64,000 bases of DNA from Sthenelais limicola (GCA_942159475.1 OW804094.1:55734966-55798965); one strand, 5' to 3'. Positions 1 to 12,477 are shown, counted from the first letter of the stretch. Notes: generated by a model not told the origin, from the sequence alone. Made by a program: numbers and translations.

Positions 1-3000
1 TCGAAATGATGGATGACTTAAATGCAATAATTAAATATCAATCCCAAGACATAGTCAATAAAGCATTATCATATATCATATATCATATACCATAGGACTT
101 ACATGAGAGATATTTAGTTCTCCAACGCCGTATGCAAGAAACCTTTGAATGGCATGAACACATGAAAAGTATTTAGCCTATTTATGCCACATTAATCCAT
201 AGTTTTGTTTCGAACATTATGCTTCGTAATATGGACCCTTAAAGTGCATATTTTTGGAAATAGTTTAGTATTGACGGTTTATATCTAATAGTAAGTGTCA
301 GTGGAAATCACTATACTTGAATATTCAATTAACTTTAAGATAGAGAGGCATTCAACAGATTGCTCTCTGGATCTATTTGATGTGTGTTTATTTAGACAGA
401 TATACACTACCTCTCCACTACCTCCATCCTCACTCAAAGAAACACCAACCAACGCCCTTGAATATATCACGGGAATATTTATCAACATCTTTTAGTTGCC
501 CTCATACTACTCCCAAAACACCAATTCATGTTACTTAATGATATAAATATTTAAAGAATTTGCCTCTTATTTTTTTCTTCTATCTATACTCTCTGTTCCG
601 AAAGCGTAGCGAACTGAAAGATTGGACTGGGCTGTTTGAAATCGTCAAGATGCAAGTCCATATTCTTTTTAGTCCTGGCTTGTGACCTTTTTCTTGTCAT
701 GGTTAAGGAGGACACGAAAGGATATATAAATCCGAACTAGTCAAAAAGACTAAAGAACAACAACGCGCCCGAAATTGCTTAATTACCAAATTGAAATTTA
801 ACGCCATTTCACTGTATCTTTAAATGTTCAATGTAGTATTTTTATTCATACTGTTTTTTAAACGTAAATAAGATGAGAGCCAACTTATGTCAACACCAAA
901 CTATCCATGAGTTTTTCATGGCGCAATATATCTAGATTGCAATTTCTATGGTTAATCCACAGGAAAATTTGACTAGGGTAAAAGTACAGGGCAATGAGCG
1001 CGGCACCTCACAAAATGTTGTCCCTTTAAACTCAGGCTAGGACATACCAATTACTTCAACCTGTTTTCTGCTCGCTCCCCAAGCCCCTTCCTTGCCATCG
1101 CAACTACCTCAGACATCAAACCAGGTACATTTCACTTTGCAGTCGTTCTGATTTTTTCCCCTTTTCCCTTGCTCTCCTTTGCTTCTTCTTGGCTACTGTC
1201 AAGAACTGCATTGCTTTTTTTCGTGACCCCCATTTTTGTTCCATTTATTTGGTATATTTTTCTTTTACACCAGTTGGACACCGTTCGGTTTCTGTAATTA
1301 CAACTGTTCTATCTGTCATCTATGTATCGTTTATGCACAGGGGACGTTGGTGGCAATTAAATGCATTGAATTTAACCACGCCCTGGAATGTATGTTTTTT
1401 TTCTTTAAATTCTAGCGTTCGATACGAACGTAAACAACCAAGAAAAATCAACCGTAATGTTGAAAAAACTAGGTGTTTTGTAACATGTTACATTTTAGGT
1501 GATGCGGGGCAATGAACTAACGGTGCTCGTTCGCCAAAATCAATACATACCTGTAGCATATTCATGTTCAAGCTATATCTGGCCTGAATAGTAACAAGTG
1601 AATCCGATCAATATAATCAGGCGTCTTTGAACCGTCTGAAGCTTAGATTTCTGAGGGGAAAAACACTTTATAGGGACTACGTCGAACTTCCATTTTGATT
1701 TTGATATAAATGGGGATTTAATGGAAAATGTATTACCTTGTCTAAGACAAACGGTCAACTCCAAGCCAACCTCAGATTGGATAAGTACACTAATTAATGT
1801 TCAAATAGCTTAAGGCTCTGGTTCATCTAAAAAGAAACACGTACGAATATACTCAGTGTACAATACCTGATCCATACAGATCTAGGCCACAATTTGTGAG
1901 TTTTCCAAATATGATAAAACAATGCGTGACATAGTACAGTGATAAGGGAACATGATTCTTGTGTGTGGGTAGACGCCATACACAGAGGCAAAAAAATTCG
2001 CATTTTCAAAAAAATATCCACTACCAGAATCATTATATTCACATATATTCATGTGATACGCATCTCTTCTAATTCGTATATATGCCTATTATACTCCTGC
2101 TGATTGGTTCCAAATTATGGCAATCAAGATTACTGTCTTAATGAGTTAATGCAATGAGCATTAACAGGGCTGTAATCCTCTGCGTTTGACAAGACCCGAG
2201 GCGTTGCACCAATTGCATACAATGCGCCCGTTGCATAACAATCTGCGAGTAGCTTTTTCAGTGTTATTTTTGAGCTCGCAGATTGTTATGCAACGTGGGC
2301 AATTAATGCCCCCGTTGCATAACAATCTGCGACCTCGTGGATTGATTCTACGAGGTCGTAGACAGCCATCTGCAATGACTGTATTGCATAACTTTCTGTG
2401 ACATCTTCTACGACATCGTACATGTCTTGGCATCCACGATCGATTTTCTACATACTGACATGTGAAATGTTTTCAAATATTTCTTCCTGAAATAATGGCC
2501 GGAATGAGACCAAAGATCAAACCTGAATACTTATGGTTATGGTTATTTATTTCATTGAATAAATATTGACATATATCATTTTGGTGATAAAATAAACGAT
2601 GCCACATTCACTGTCTTAATATTCTGCCTTGCATAACAAACATGCTCTGCGATGCACTGATACCACATTTACCCATCTTAAAATACTTTAATAGTGAAAA
2701 AAGTTCAACTTTATCTTTCCAAATATACCACTATTCAATGTTAGTTGATATTTCATGAATTTGATGCATTGCACATTTATTTATTTTTTGTACTTCAAAA
2801 TAGGTTCGTAATTTTCTACCATATTTTTAGATGAAAGTAATAAAAGCCAGATTTTTTAAATTATAATAAATTACAATTATGGATAATGTTCTCCCATGCA
2901 CCATTTCGGCGTTTTAATGCCCCTCTACCTTGAAATTGTTCTTTAATATCATTTTTGAAGCCACGAGGAATCCTCTATTCCACGATTCAGTATTATGCAA

Positions 3001-4924
3001 TGCACTTGTTGTTTATTTTTACGAGTCACAAACAGACCTCGTAGTCGTAGAAAAAAATGTCTACGATGTCGTAGATGGACATTTGTTATGCAACGACCCC
3101 AATATATAAAAAGGAATCGGCTTTGACGGCGGTCATCTCCCTCGCCAACGATTGCGCGTCTCAGGAAGTCACCTGCGAGTGAACTATCTTTCTGTGATAT
3201 AGAAATATGCATCCGCAGGAATGCCCTCATGGCCTTTAATCTAGAATAAATTGTCTCCATTTTCGAGAGTATAACCTTGGTATGTGTGCATAAATTAGGT
3301 GAGTGGGGACACATATATACATACCATAGCTTACCATATCAGTGTAGTATATCTGCTGATAGTTTTACCCCTATCTCAAGCTTGTACTTGGTGGTTCTGA
3401 GTAAATATATAGTGAACAATTCAAAAGCTTGAAATGTACGATTCAGGGTAACATGTAATCATTCCCCAGAATGATAAATTTGAGAAAGCTAGTGTTTGTA
3501 TTGCAGTGTCCTGACGATTGTGACCTTTTCTGCAGTCCGATCAAATCATACACCAATCCAATCTATCCCCCATCAGAATATTATTCACCTGTGCCCCCCT
3601 ACATACATGTATGGATATCTCTACTTTGATGAATACACCGTCATATATAGTGTGATCTGTCAGCACCAAATATCAAGCGGCAAACCGACACAGAAGCGCG
3701 CATGGATATATATATCCATATATATTTACTCCAGGCTCGTGTCTTCATATCAACCTCTTGACGCCACCCGATGAAAATACACACAATCCAAATACCTGTA
3801 TAAAGATGAGAGCTGGTGTAAAACTTGTGGACACCAGTAGATAGAACGGAAGATCTAGGACCCCCTCTTTGTGTGACTAAAAGAAGTGCTTTAGAAAAAA
3901 AGCTATGAAAAGCGTCAGAATTCAAAGAGTTGAAGAAAGGAGGTTAAGAACTTAAGTGGTATCACTCTATGCAAGGCAGCTACTGAGTATATACATACGG
4001 TAATGGGTATAATATATATTATATCTATTATTATATATATTGTGGGGTTTCTCGAGGAATATACATTTATAGAAGATTGTTTGTTATGGTATAATGCGCT
4101 CCTTTATCTTCTATCTTAGGGGCCCTATGCAAAGGAGGGGCGTGTTATCCGATATATAATTCGAAATAAACATACCACAAAACAAACATAATTGTCAGCG
4201 ACAGTCATCATTGCACAACAGTGCATAAAGCCAGATAAAAACAGTGTAATTTGCTCTTAGTTTGGGAATCAGATATCGCCAAATGCATTCTACTTTATGT
4301 AAGTTGTCTACTTTAAATTGGTGAAGTTATGGTTTTGCCACCCACGTCAGGCCAATCTTACAATCAACCAATATAATAACAGTGTCAATAACAGTATAAA
4401 GGCTATGGGACTGAATGCTGTGTAATTGAAAGGTTTGGTCTGATTTAGAATGTCCGGTAAACTCTAATAGCTGCACAAAATGTAGATCGATATATAATTA
4501 TTTTCTTTCCTGTCCTTCCACCATTATCCCCACTCCCTCCCTGCCTTTGCAGCTTCTTTCTTTGCCAGGTGGAAAATTGATTTGCAAACAAAACAGAGAC
4601 CTTTTCCCACATATGTTTGTATGGGGTAAAGAGGTTCAGGTGCACACATTGTATGCATACATATACATACATAGGTCCCTTTCCCTTTAATGCATACATT
4701 ACCTTTCCTCCCCTTATTATCATTCTAAGAATATATGCTATTTGGGTTGACTGACCAGGTGACCACACGATAGCGTGGGACGAGTAGGAACTGTCCTCCA
4801 TTCAAACAAACTTTTGTCAATATTTGCCAGATTTCCTGATATGGGAAATGTTGGGGGAGTAAGAAAGGAGGGCAAGGAAGGTGCAATGGGAGGGGGTGGG
4901 AAGCTAAGGGAAATTGTGTTGTCC
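1..4924. other. Non-coding flank upstream of the FGF-like gene
   Basis: No exon could be supported here. The open frames are short, A+T rich and lack recognisable protein motifs or paired splice sites. The stretch holds a fold-back repeat at about 2.16-3.11 kb (listed separately), scattered TA-rich patches (for example around 4010-4045) and a purine-rich segment at about 4840-4920. If the candidate start exon at 4925 is right, the promoter and 5' untranslated region of the FGF-like gene lie in the last part of this stretch. I saw no clear TATA box or initiator that would fix a start site. Confidence 0.5.
2160..3110. repeat. Fold-back repeat cluster, probable non-autonomous DNA element
   Basis: A 19-base module, gttgcataacaatctgcga, occurs forward at 2230-2248, reversed at 2276-2294 and forward again at 2314-2332, so the first two copies form a perfect 19-bp stem with a 27-base loop. 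A second palindromic module of the form ctacgaNNtcgtag occurs at 2348-2361 and 3061-3074, with a degenerate copy at 2408-2420. Near 3080-3093 a reversed gttgcataacaa core appears again. The same two modules in opposite orientation at both ends suggest one element of about 0.9 kb with complex inverted ends. No target duplication was identified, so the borders are approximate. Confidence 0.4.
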
Positions 4925-4953
4925 ATGCGTTTGTACCATAACCCGGGGTTAAG
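4925..4953 (+). CDS. Candidate first coding exon of FGF8/17/18-like gene (start Met)
   Basis: This is an ATG followed by eight complete codons and two bases of a split codon (M-R-L-Y-H-N-P-G-L-R once joined), ending at AAG/gtgatt. The phase left over (two bases) is exactly what the next exon at 5716 needs, and the joined N-terminus is a short polar, basic segment before a hydrophobic core, as in a signal peptide. FGF8-family genes start with a similarly short first exon, and zebrafish Fgf8 also begins M-R-L. Against it, the donor is weak at position +5, the frame is also open upstream of the ATG, and so short an exon can fit by chance. A start exon further upstream or outside the window is the main alternative. 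Confidence 0.45.
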
Positions 4954-5715
4954 GTGATTCAGGGGAAGGCTTCTTGTCATTTATGGCTTAGTGAAAAACA
5001 GGATAATGATATTGAAGTAAGAGCTTAATTTGATTAACCACACATTAGAAGTAATTGGTTTAGGATTTGGGTCGAGTGGCACATCTCTTCAATCCACCTA
5101 AACGTCGTCACTCCCTGAAAGTATGCTAAAGTTTAGCGATGAAAGGCTCTATAGATGATGGTTGAGAGGGGAGCATTACATTTTATTAGAACATACACTT
5201 TGAAATAAGACATTCGCACCCGTACAATGTTATGCCCCATTTTATGTATTCTTGTTTTCACTCATTTAACCTACTAAAGCTAAAGAAATTAGTTCAGCTA
5301 ATGACATACCAATTAATGGGAAATCGAACCACTGGATCCGAGAGTCGGAGTAAAGGGAGGGTAGGGAAAACAGGGACTCGCTCCCCTTTAATGGGAACGT
5401 AGAGTTTTTTTTATAAACAGTGAGCGAAAACGTTCATACATGAATCATTTTAATTTCTGTTCATCAGTTAGAAAGGCTTGGAATATTCGGGCGATCTAGA
5501 GGTACGGGTCAAAGAATATTGAATTAATTGAATTGAATTAAAGATATTGTTATTTTAATTAAAAGCACACCTTAAATGTCACAAACTACTAATAGTCATG
5601 TCCAAGGTTTTATGTATACGTGCAGTTAATATGTCCTCGTGTGTGTACTATTGCAGAGACTATTTCTACATGTGCCTATAAGGTGTATTCATTCTAGCAT
5701 ATGTTCTGATTGCAG
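4954..5715 (+). other. Putative intron 1 of the FGF-like gene
   Basis: This is the 762-base interval between the candidate start exon and the signal-peptide exon. It begins gtgatt and ends ttctgattgcag, a reasonable acceptor. No repeats or open frames of note were seen. It is an intron only if the 4925 exon is correct; otherwise it is part of a longer upstream intron. Confidence 0.4.
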
Positions 5716-5761
5716 GTTCCTGCTTGTATTCATCGTCTTGCCACATCTGTGTATAAGCTTG
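5716..5761 (+). CDS. FGF-like gene, signal-peptide exon (46 nt)
   Basis: The exon is one base plus fifteen codons, F-L-L-V-F-I-V-L-P-H-L-C-I-S-L, an uninterrupted hydrophobic stretch typical of a signal-peptide core. It is bounded by a gattgcag acceptor and an ideal gtaagt donor at 5762. It ends in phase 0, and the following exon starts in phase 0 with V-E-A-A-P, which gives a plausible signal-peptidase site after V-E-A. A tiny separate exon for part of the signal peptide is a known trait of FGF8/17/18 genes. The product would enter the secretory pathway. Taken alone the exon is short; the support comes from its splice sites, phase match and position just before an FGF core exon. Confidence 0.7.
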
Positions 5762-8276
5762 GTAAGTAGAACTTGTCTATCCCACTTTTATCCATGATTT
5801 CCATTCTCTGACACCATAATACTCACAGGCCACTTGTGTGTGGCTGTCAGTGATTCCAATGCTTGCTTAGAGTTGTATTTAAGTGGTTGTTCGTCATCTT
5901 CTTTACGTCCTTAGTTATATTTTCTAATATTTGATAAGAAATTGCCAATGTTTTTATGTCAGATCTGGAATGAATATATACCAACGTGCATTGTTATTGA
6001 CATGTCCGGTGGCATATGTAAGTTTCCGTAGACGAGTTGCAAACGTGAACATCTCGTATCAAATAAAGTAAATCAACGACCGGTTCCAAAGGTGCTGCTG
6101 GGCCCTGGGCTATATGTACTCTAACCATGCCCGCCAGTGTTACCTTTAGCGAGCCTCCACAGCAAGCAAATAAAGCAGGAAAATATTTTGAAACTATTAT
6201 GATCAGAGGGTGCCTTCGTGGGCTTTTCAATAGGGTATTGCCACCCCTCTTTATAGCTTACCCTGGAAGTATGTTGACATGACTTAAAAAGTCATCAACT
6301 CGTATGGTGTCTAGGGCAGCTAGACTATAATATATACATGATATAATATATATACCTATATTGTTGGTTGACTGTCATTCCATTTAACAGCTATATTCTC
6401 AGTTACTTTGGTGTTAAGCCCACATATGCAATCCACCTGCAGAATCTAAATTTAGGTAGCATCCACGTAGGCGTCAATTTTATTGAATATTAATTGATAA
6501 CAATTAAAGAAGGGATATGATGCATATGAGATGCCTGCACACATAACATCATGGAATGGCTTTACAAGTGTCGGTGGGAGGGATCGAAACTTGTAGGCGA
6601 AAGAGTGAGAAAATAACCCTTCTTCAGATTGCGCTAGAGTGTACTTTCCAACCACTCCAAGCCACTCTTATACAGAAACTACACACATAAACACTTCGAC
6701 CTTCTCTGTAGTGAATGTGTGGGGGATAGCTTTTCATCACAGGACCTCTTTCATGACACGGGTCCCTTAAAGGTGTGCTACACTCACCCGTTCACTATCC
6801 TCACGACTGGATTTAATGGCTCTCACTCTATTATATTCTTAATAACATTATAACGGAAGATCACAGGGGGTTCATAGGGCAGGAGGGTGGAGAGGGGGCT
6901 TGAAATGATTTGGCTGGGAATGGGTAGTTTGACATGCTAAAGCATGCATGGTGTTGTGCACCCATACTATCCCATATGTGTGCGTGACTGTCGTGGGCTC
7001 GATTTACACCCAGTCCTATTTTGGTCATGCCTTTCTTTAGTGTATCCATATATATAAGATGATAATAAAAGATAAAAAGAGTTACACGAAGGTCTACACG
7101 TATGTCTACACGTGAATAATAGCTTTCCGTACATTGTACATTTTCATATCAGATTGCCTCCCACCATGCATTCCCTGTCAATGGTACAGCCCCCTTCCCT
7201 GGTTCCACATTCTCCCCCCCCCCCCCCTCCCCCCTCCCCCGTCGCCATTGCACTAGTTCTACTGCTCATTTTGCGTTCGGCATTCGTTTGGAGAATCCCG
7301 GAAAGAACACATGACAAAATATATACATAACAATAAGAATTGAAGTAAAAGAGAATGGTTAATAATAAAAGGTGTGGGAGGGAAGCTTAGATATATATAT
7401 ATATAGTCAATACAAGTGAGAGAGAAAACATCAGTCATTTGTTAATTTTGGGATGGCTGAATATGTTTAGGATGAAATTGATAATAATGTAATTATGGGA
7501 ATAAACCAGGTTCATGCCATCTCATTGTCCTTACCTCCTCATCCCCACTCCTATACAATTGTACGTTTTGTGCCGAGGCGTGCATTGGGGCAAAGCTGAA
7601 ATGGCTGATCCTTTGACCTGGTTGAACCTCTGTTCCTCACCCCCATTGGCCTTTGCTCAGTGGCCCTGCCTATAGACATTACCCTTGCACTCTACCTCTT
7701 TTTGCTTCACACATCAAAGGGTTTTTGATGAAAGTTGACAAATTATACAAATCAGGGTCATTCCTAAGTGAACCATATTTCTGTGTTTACTTATTCCTCC
7801 CGTTTTCGTATTCAAAGAGTTTGTTTTTGTTCCCGCCACACACGCCATATGCCAATTACAGGTAACTGAAAGACTGACAACTGAAATACCCAACCAAATA
7901 TTTGAATATTCCGATTTTTTTTATCCACACCTAATTCTCAATTCGGCTTTTGTAAATTAAAGGAAATCAACAATACTATATTTAAGAAAAACATTCTAAA
8001 TTTAATATGATACATTTTGGCTGAAAAATGGATTTCCTTGTGTTCCATAAGCAGCTTCTAGTACATCCATCGAATGAATATTGAAGAATAAAACCAGAAT
8101 GCCCTGAACAAAATCAACACAAAATAATTCATTCTAACTTAATTCATGACCAGATTCTCTGTATTGAAGCATGAACATTCTTGGCAGAAATATAACAATT
8201 TCCAGTTTCCATTGAAATTCACAATGTTTGATAAAAAAAAATCCTTTATAATTATTCACTCTACTAATTACCACAG
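5762..8276 (+). other. Intron between signal-peptide exon and first FGF core exon
   Basis: This 2.5-kb interval starts gtaagt and ends attaccacag. It holds TA-rich patches near 6325-6360 and 7391-7406 and a C-rich tract at 7212-7240. Open frames inside it are short and show no protein motif. No conserved exon was recognised. Confidence 0.6.
7212..7240 (+). repeat. C-rich low-complexity tract
   Basis: A run of 14 C (7214-7227) is followed by two further C blocks each broken by one T. This is one of several long poly(C) runs in the window. Confidence 0.9.
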
Positions 8277-8466
8277 GTGGAAGCGGCCCCCGTCGAATCA
8301 GCGAACAATGTGAGTGTATTCGATAATCCTGCTCTTCTTCACCACCCGGGCAATCAACAGAACATCATCAGGCAGTATCGCCTTCTCGCCCGCTGCAGTG
8401 ATAAGTTAGTTCGTCTCCAAAAGGGGCGTCACATCCGTGCCAACGGCAGGAGAAAAAGCAGAGATA
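8277..8466 (+). CDS. FGF-like gene, first beta-trefoil core exon (190 nt)
   Basis: The exon encodes 63 residues plus the first base of a codon. Its acceptor is attaccacag and its donor gtaagt. The N-terminal half (residues about 1-30, from V-E-A-A-P to N-Q-Q) would follow signal cleavage. The second half, N-I-I-R-Q-Y-R-L-L-A-R-C-S-D-K-L-V-R-L, aligns with the FGF8 core region R-T-Y-Q-L-Y-S-R-T-S-G-K-H-V-Q-V. FGFs are secreted ligands that bind receptor tyrosine kinases with heparan sulfate. The end of the exon is unusually basic (K-G-R-H-I-R-A-N-G-R-R-K-S-R-D), where FGF8 proteins have a more acidic loop. Phase 0 at the start and phase 1 at the end match both neighbours. FGF membership is well supported; the FGF8/17/18 assignment is less certain. 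Confidence 0.82.
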
Positions 8467-9100
8467 GTAAGTCAGATTTATTTCTTAGAAATTGCATGGT
8501 TAATGTAATGCTCTAATCTAGTTATTAGTTATTTAACAAATTGGAGAGGGATATACCACCGCAGATCTATGATCCAGTATGGAAACAGACCAAAGATAAT
8601 CTTTGAGAGGAATCGACGTTACCCGATAGAGTCACACTTGTAAAATCGATATACTTTGACAACGATAATGACGGGAATAAGTGATTTAGAAATAGCAGGA
8701 AATACCCTAAGTCTGATTCAGGAAATCTGATCAAATACCTCTCTCTGCATTCCTGAGATTCTTCCTGCATTTTACAGGATTGGTGCGATGAAGGGATGGG
8801 AAGCATGGGAACTCAAAACTTGTGGGGGAAATCGTTTCCTGTAACTTTTATTCTTTGATAACGAACCCAGCGCTCTGAAAACTTTCTGCACATATGTCTA
8901 ATCTGCTTTACATTGGACTGGAATAATTTGATTAATTTCCATTACTTAAAACTGGGGGGGAAATTTTATAGAATGTTCCGAATGACTATCATATCGGAAT
9001 TATTCATCGCATTAAAACGTATACCCGAATTTTAGGGTCTTTTGCATGATATAAGCCAGACATGTTAGGTCATTTGGGTCAACATTCGTCATGGGGCCAA

Positions 9101-9150
9101 CCGGAAGTAAAAGTGTCCCTCGGCGGAAACAAACGACGGAAGCCGGAAAA
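9101..9150 (+). promoter_or_regulatory. Cluster of ETS-like GGAA sites in FGF intron
   Basis: Four GGAA cores lie within about 50 bases on the same strand: ccggaagt at 9101-9108, cggcggaaac at 9121-9130, gacggaagcc at 9135-9144 and ccggaaaac at 9143-9151. The first matches the ETS consensus exactly. ETS factors act downstream of FGF/ERK signalling, so a feedback enhancer is conceivable. The patch is richer in CpG than its surroundings. Function is inferred only from motif density. Confidence 0.35.
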
Positions 9151-10562
9151 CGACACTCGGGTAATCTAGGTGTCTAAAGTCTTGAAACAGTGATGTATTT
9201 CACCGATATCGAACTGTCGCTAAAGTGAATCAATGAACCTCTCACTAAACCTCCGCATTTCCTAGAATAAAGTAATGTGTTAGTCCCTCTTTGATGTACA
9301 CGCCGTGACCCCACATGATGCCACACCAGTATGGTTTACTTTGATTCACTTTAAATTATTTAAAACAAATCTTGCAGACGAATTCATTTTTCAGACTTTC
9401 TTATACAGTATCATTAATTTTTATTTCAAATGTTATTGTAACTACATTGGAAATAGAGCTGAATATTATTATGGTAGGCGATTGTCGTAAGTAAGGGACT
9501 GATATGATTTGAATCACGGCTGTCCAAGTCCACGTTCAAATTGTCAATATACCGAATTGTTTCTAATTACACAATTTGCAATGGTGGGGAGCCCTAGGCC
9601 TAGGCCTACTTGGGAAGGGGAGGAGGCATTTTGTCCCTAACACAACCCTCCCTGAGCCCATCAATAACCATGGTCATTGTGGCGTTTTGTGAAGGAGCCA
9701 CATAATACTCATCATTACCTTAACGATCTTGAAGCGGCCTGCCATTTTAATTAAGTCCTTCTCCAACCAATGCGCTACTACAAATATTAATTTCAGGGTA
9801 AAGCACTTTAAAAGACAGCCCTGGGGTCGATTCATGGGGTCATGAGGAGGGAGAGGTTGGACAAAATGTCTCTTCATGGGTGGTTGGACTGATGACAGTC
9901 ATTTCCAAAGCAACCTATGCATCTCTGACATCATTTGCAGAGGGTAAAGAATCGAACTTTTCTCGATGTACGAGTGATATATTTTCCATGCTTCTTTGAT
10001 CGTACTCGTACAACCCCGGTACGAGTCGGAAGGAAGGAAGGATAGATGTTGGTACTTATTTTACTCGGTATAATTGTGTGATTTGCCTAAATGTCTGTCA
10101 CAGAATTAGTGAAGGCAAAAAGCCAAAAAAATAAGCAATATACAAAGTTGGATGCGCACCTCGTAAATGTAAAAGCTATTAAGTATTGAGACCCTCTCTT
10201 CTCCAAAGCACAAAATATAACTACTTATAATTTTATGCACTTACCTACGATTGCAGAGATTGCATTATTTGCAAATCACAGAGACATGATACGTATTCAG
10301 ATCTGGACATGAAATTGAATATACATTTAGATTGAAAAGATGCGATTATTCCCAATGGAATTAGAAAAGGAGGATCTAAGAGTAAATGCAGTTTGGAGAG
10401 TATGGTAATATGTGATGAGTGTTTTACAGACTGTACTAGGTGACATTTGAGCTATCAAGAAGTTGGCATATATTGATTTTCCCACCCCAGCTTGAAGATC
10501 AAAATATGATTGCTGTCATCCAGACATTTACCTCCACTATATATCCCACTCCATGTCTCCAT

Positions 10563-10577
10563 CCCCCCCCCCCCCCC
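10563..10577 (+). repeat. Poly(C) run
   Basis: Fifteen consecutive C within a pyrimidine-rich stretch of the large FGF intron. Confidence 0.9.
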
Positions 10578-11884
10578 ATCCATCCTTATACACCCTCTCT
10601 TTGTTCAGCATCACCCCTTCGTGTTTTTACTGGTCTCTTCGACTGATATATAATATATTTTTACCTCTTTAGGTTTTTTATTACTTTTATTTACTGATCA
10701 AAAGTTGACGTCTCTCTATCTACCGCCTCTCTTTTAAACCTTTTAATATGAAATTCTTGCCATAATGCCCCCCCTCGCCTTTTAACTAATTCTTTCATAT
10801 CAGCCACCTCTGTTTTACCGTATTGATAGTTTCCCTTTCTAAAAATCTCCTTCCTATATACTATACATGTGTATATATGACCCTACCATCGCAGCAACCC
10901 ATTCCATGAAGAGGCTAAGCGACGTCAGGACTTGGTATAGCTAACACAAACTGATGTTTCTCATTTCTTCTATTCTGACCGCGTGCTCGACTCTTACAAA
11001 CACCCGAACACTCACAGATGCAGAGTCCATGAAAACATACACAGCTTTTAGCCTTTCATGTTCTGCTGGCAGGGAGACAAGGGTGTATTAGCGTGTCCGC
11101 TAAAATATTGCCCATGGTCCATGTTAATTCCCAAAGTTAGTGAGCGGAAAATAATCGTAATAACATGCTCATGCAGATGGGAGTCGGACTCGTCATATGT
11201 GTGTAATACCATCAAGGACATGGAAAGCATGTTTTACCACCCTCCTTCTACGCTTTCATCCCCTTATCTGACACTCCTACAATATTCATCCTCACAGAAT
11301 CAGAAGAAAGGATTGATGTCATCATTCATAACCATCTAAGGAAAGCAAATTTAATCAATAATTCCTTCCTTCACAATCCTGAAGTACACCAAAAAATAAG
11401 CCTTCCCATGTATCCTTTCCATCCTAGTACGAGGAAATTATGATTGTCTATTTTGATTCCATTCCCACATACCCGCACAATCGCCACTCCTGCCACCTGT
11501 TTGTATTCGATAAGTATGACGCTGAAGAAGAAATAATAATCAAATGTAATATATTTCAATGTGTTGACCAATGAATCAAATTCCCCCCAATCCTTTGCGA
11601 TGTAAACTTGTGTATTAGGACGAGACATTGACTTACATATACATGAATCCTCAAGACTCTTCATCTTCATATCCTTGATGCAAAGGCATGAAGACAAAAA
11701 AGGCAAAAAATATGTCGCTTGCCGCACCAGTAGGAACATAGCTTATTACAGAAAATGATTGGTAGGCTGTTGATATGTGGTAAAACAGATGAAAGCAGTG
11801 GGGACAGACTTGTGACTTTATATGTTGACTTTTGGGGTCGACCCTAAGCTTAAAATAGAAATCTGTTCGTGCTAGTTCCCCCAA

Positions 11885-12030
11885 TGATCATGACGGAATT
11901 CCGGACGTAACAAAACCTACGTTCTGACGTTTGCGCACGCACGGACTGCTTCCCTCTGAACACATGTGCGCACTTTCCCCTCTCCATCGCCGTCTGTATT
12001 GCTAAAATAGAGTGCGCACTGTAAACTAAA
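11885..12030. promoter_or_regulatory. CpG- and TGCGCA-rich patch, possible promoter or enhancer
   Basis: Within A+T-rich intron sequence this segment carries repeated CpG and three TGCGCA hexamers: tttgcgcacg at about 11930, atgtgcgcac at about 11964 and agtgcgcact at about 12011. TGCGCA is the half-site of NRF1-type promoters. Two gacgt motifs lie just upstream of them, at about 11904 and 11926. No transcript start could be tied to it; the flanking frames are unconvincing. It may instead be a conserved element or simply a local composition change. Confidence 0.25.
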
Positions 12031-12246
12031 CCTTTTTAAAAAGTTATACTAACTCTTTAGAAATCCTAAATTAACCGTGTTTGCCTTTATATCTGAACCT
12101 AGAGGTCTTTCTTTGCCTTTCCCTGAAACGCCGATCGGGGGGATTCTTGTCTCCCGAATTACGTAAAATGGAAATTTTGGCTCTAGAATTATTGATTGCT
12201 TGAATGATTGTCAATAGTTTGACAGCATTTCTTAGCCTGTCCCAAG

Positions 12247-12477
12247 AGTGGACAAAGCAAAACATTTGCATTCAGGTTTACAGTGCATGGACCTGGAGGG
12301 ACGTCATAAGTGTGTGTTTAAGGTGTTGTATGGAACCAATTATGTAGCTCCAAGACCACCCCAAGGGACACAGAAGCAAACCTCCTCCAGGCGAAAGATC
12401 CATTGCAAGTGGGGATACCGACCTTACACTGGATCTGTATTTATGTTTATTCCTGATATCCGACCTTCTGCAGTATA
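12247..12477 (+). other. Orphan open frame of about 76 codons, unassigned
   Basis: The frame ends at a stop at 12475-12477 and contains a run of plausible protein (K-C-V-F-K-V-L-Y-G-T-N-Y) followed by basic and aromatic residues. An acceptor-like tgcattcag lies at about 12275. The C-x-F ... N-Y pattern faintly recalls the third FGF core exon, but the frame lies between two earlier FGF exons, lacks the conserved glutamate after C-x-F and has no G-W-Y segment, so I do not assign it to the FGF gene. It could be a chance frame or a repeat-derived fragment. Confidence 0.15.

Noticed and set aside
2161..2433. Cysteine- and arginine-rich minus-strand frame
   Set aside because: It is produced entirely by translation of the fold-back repeat modules.
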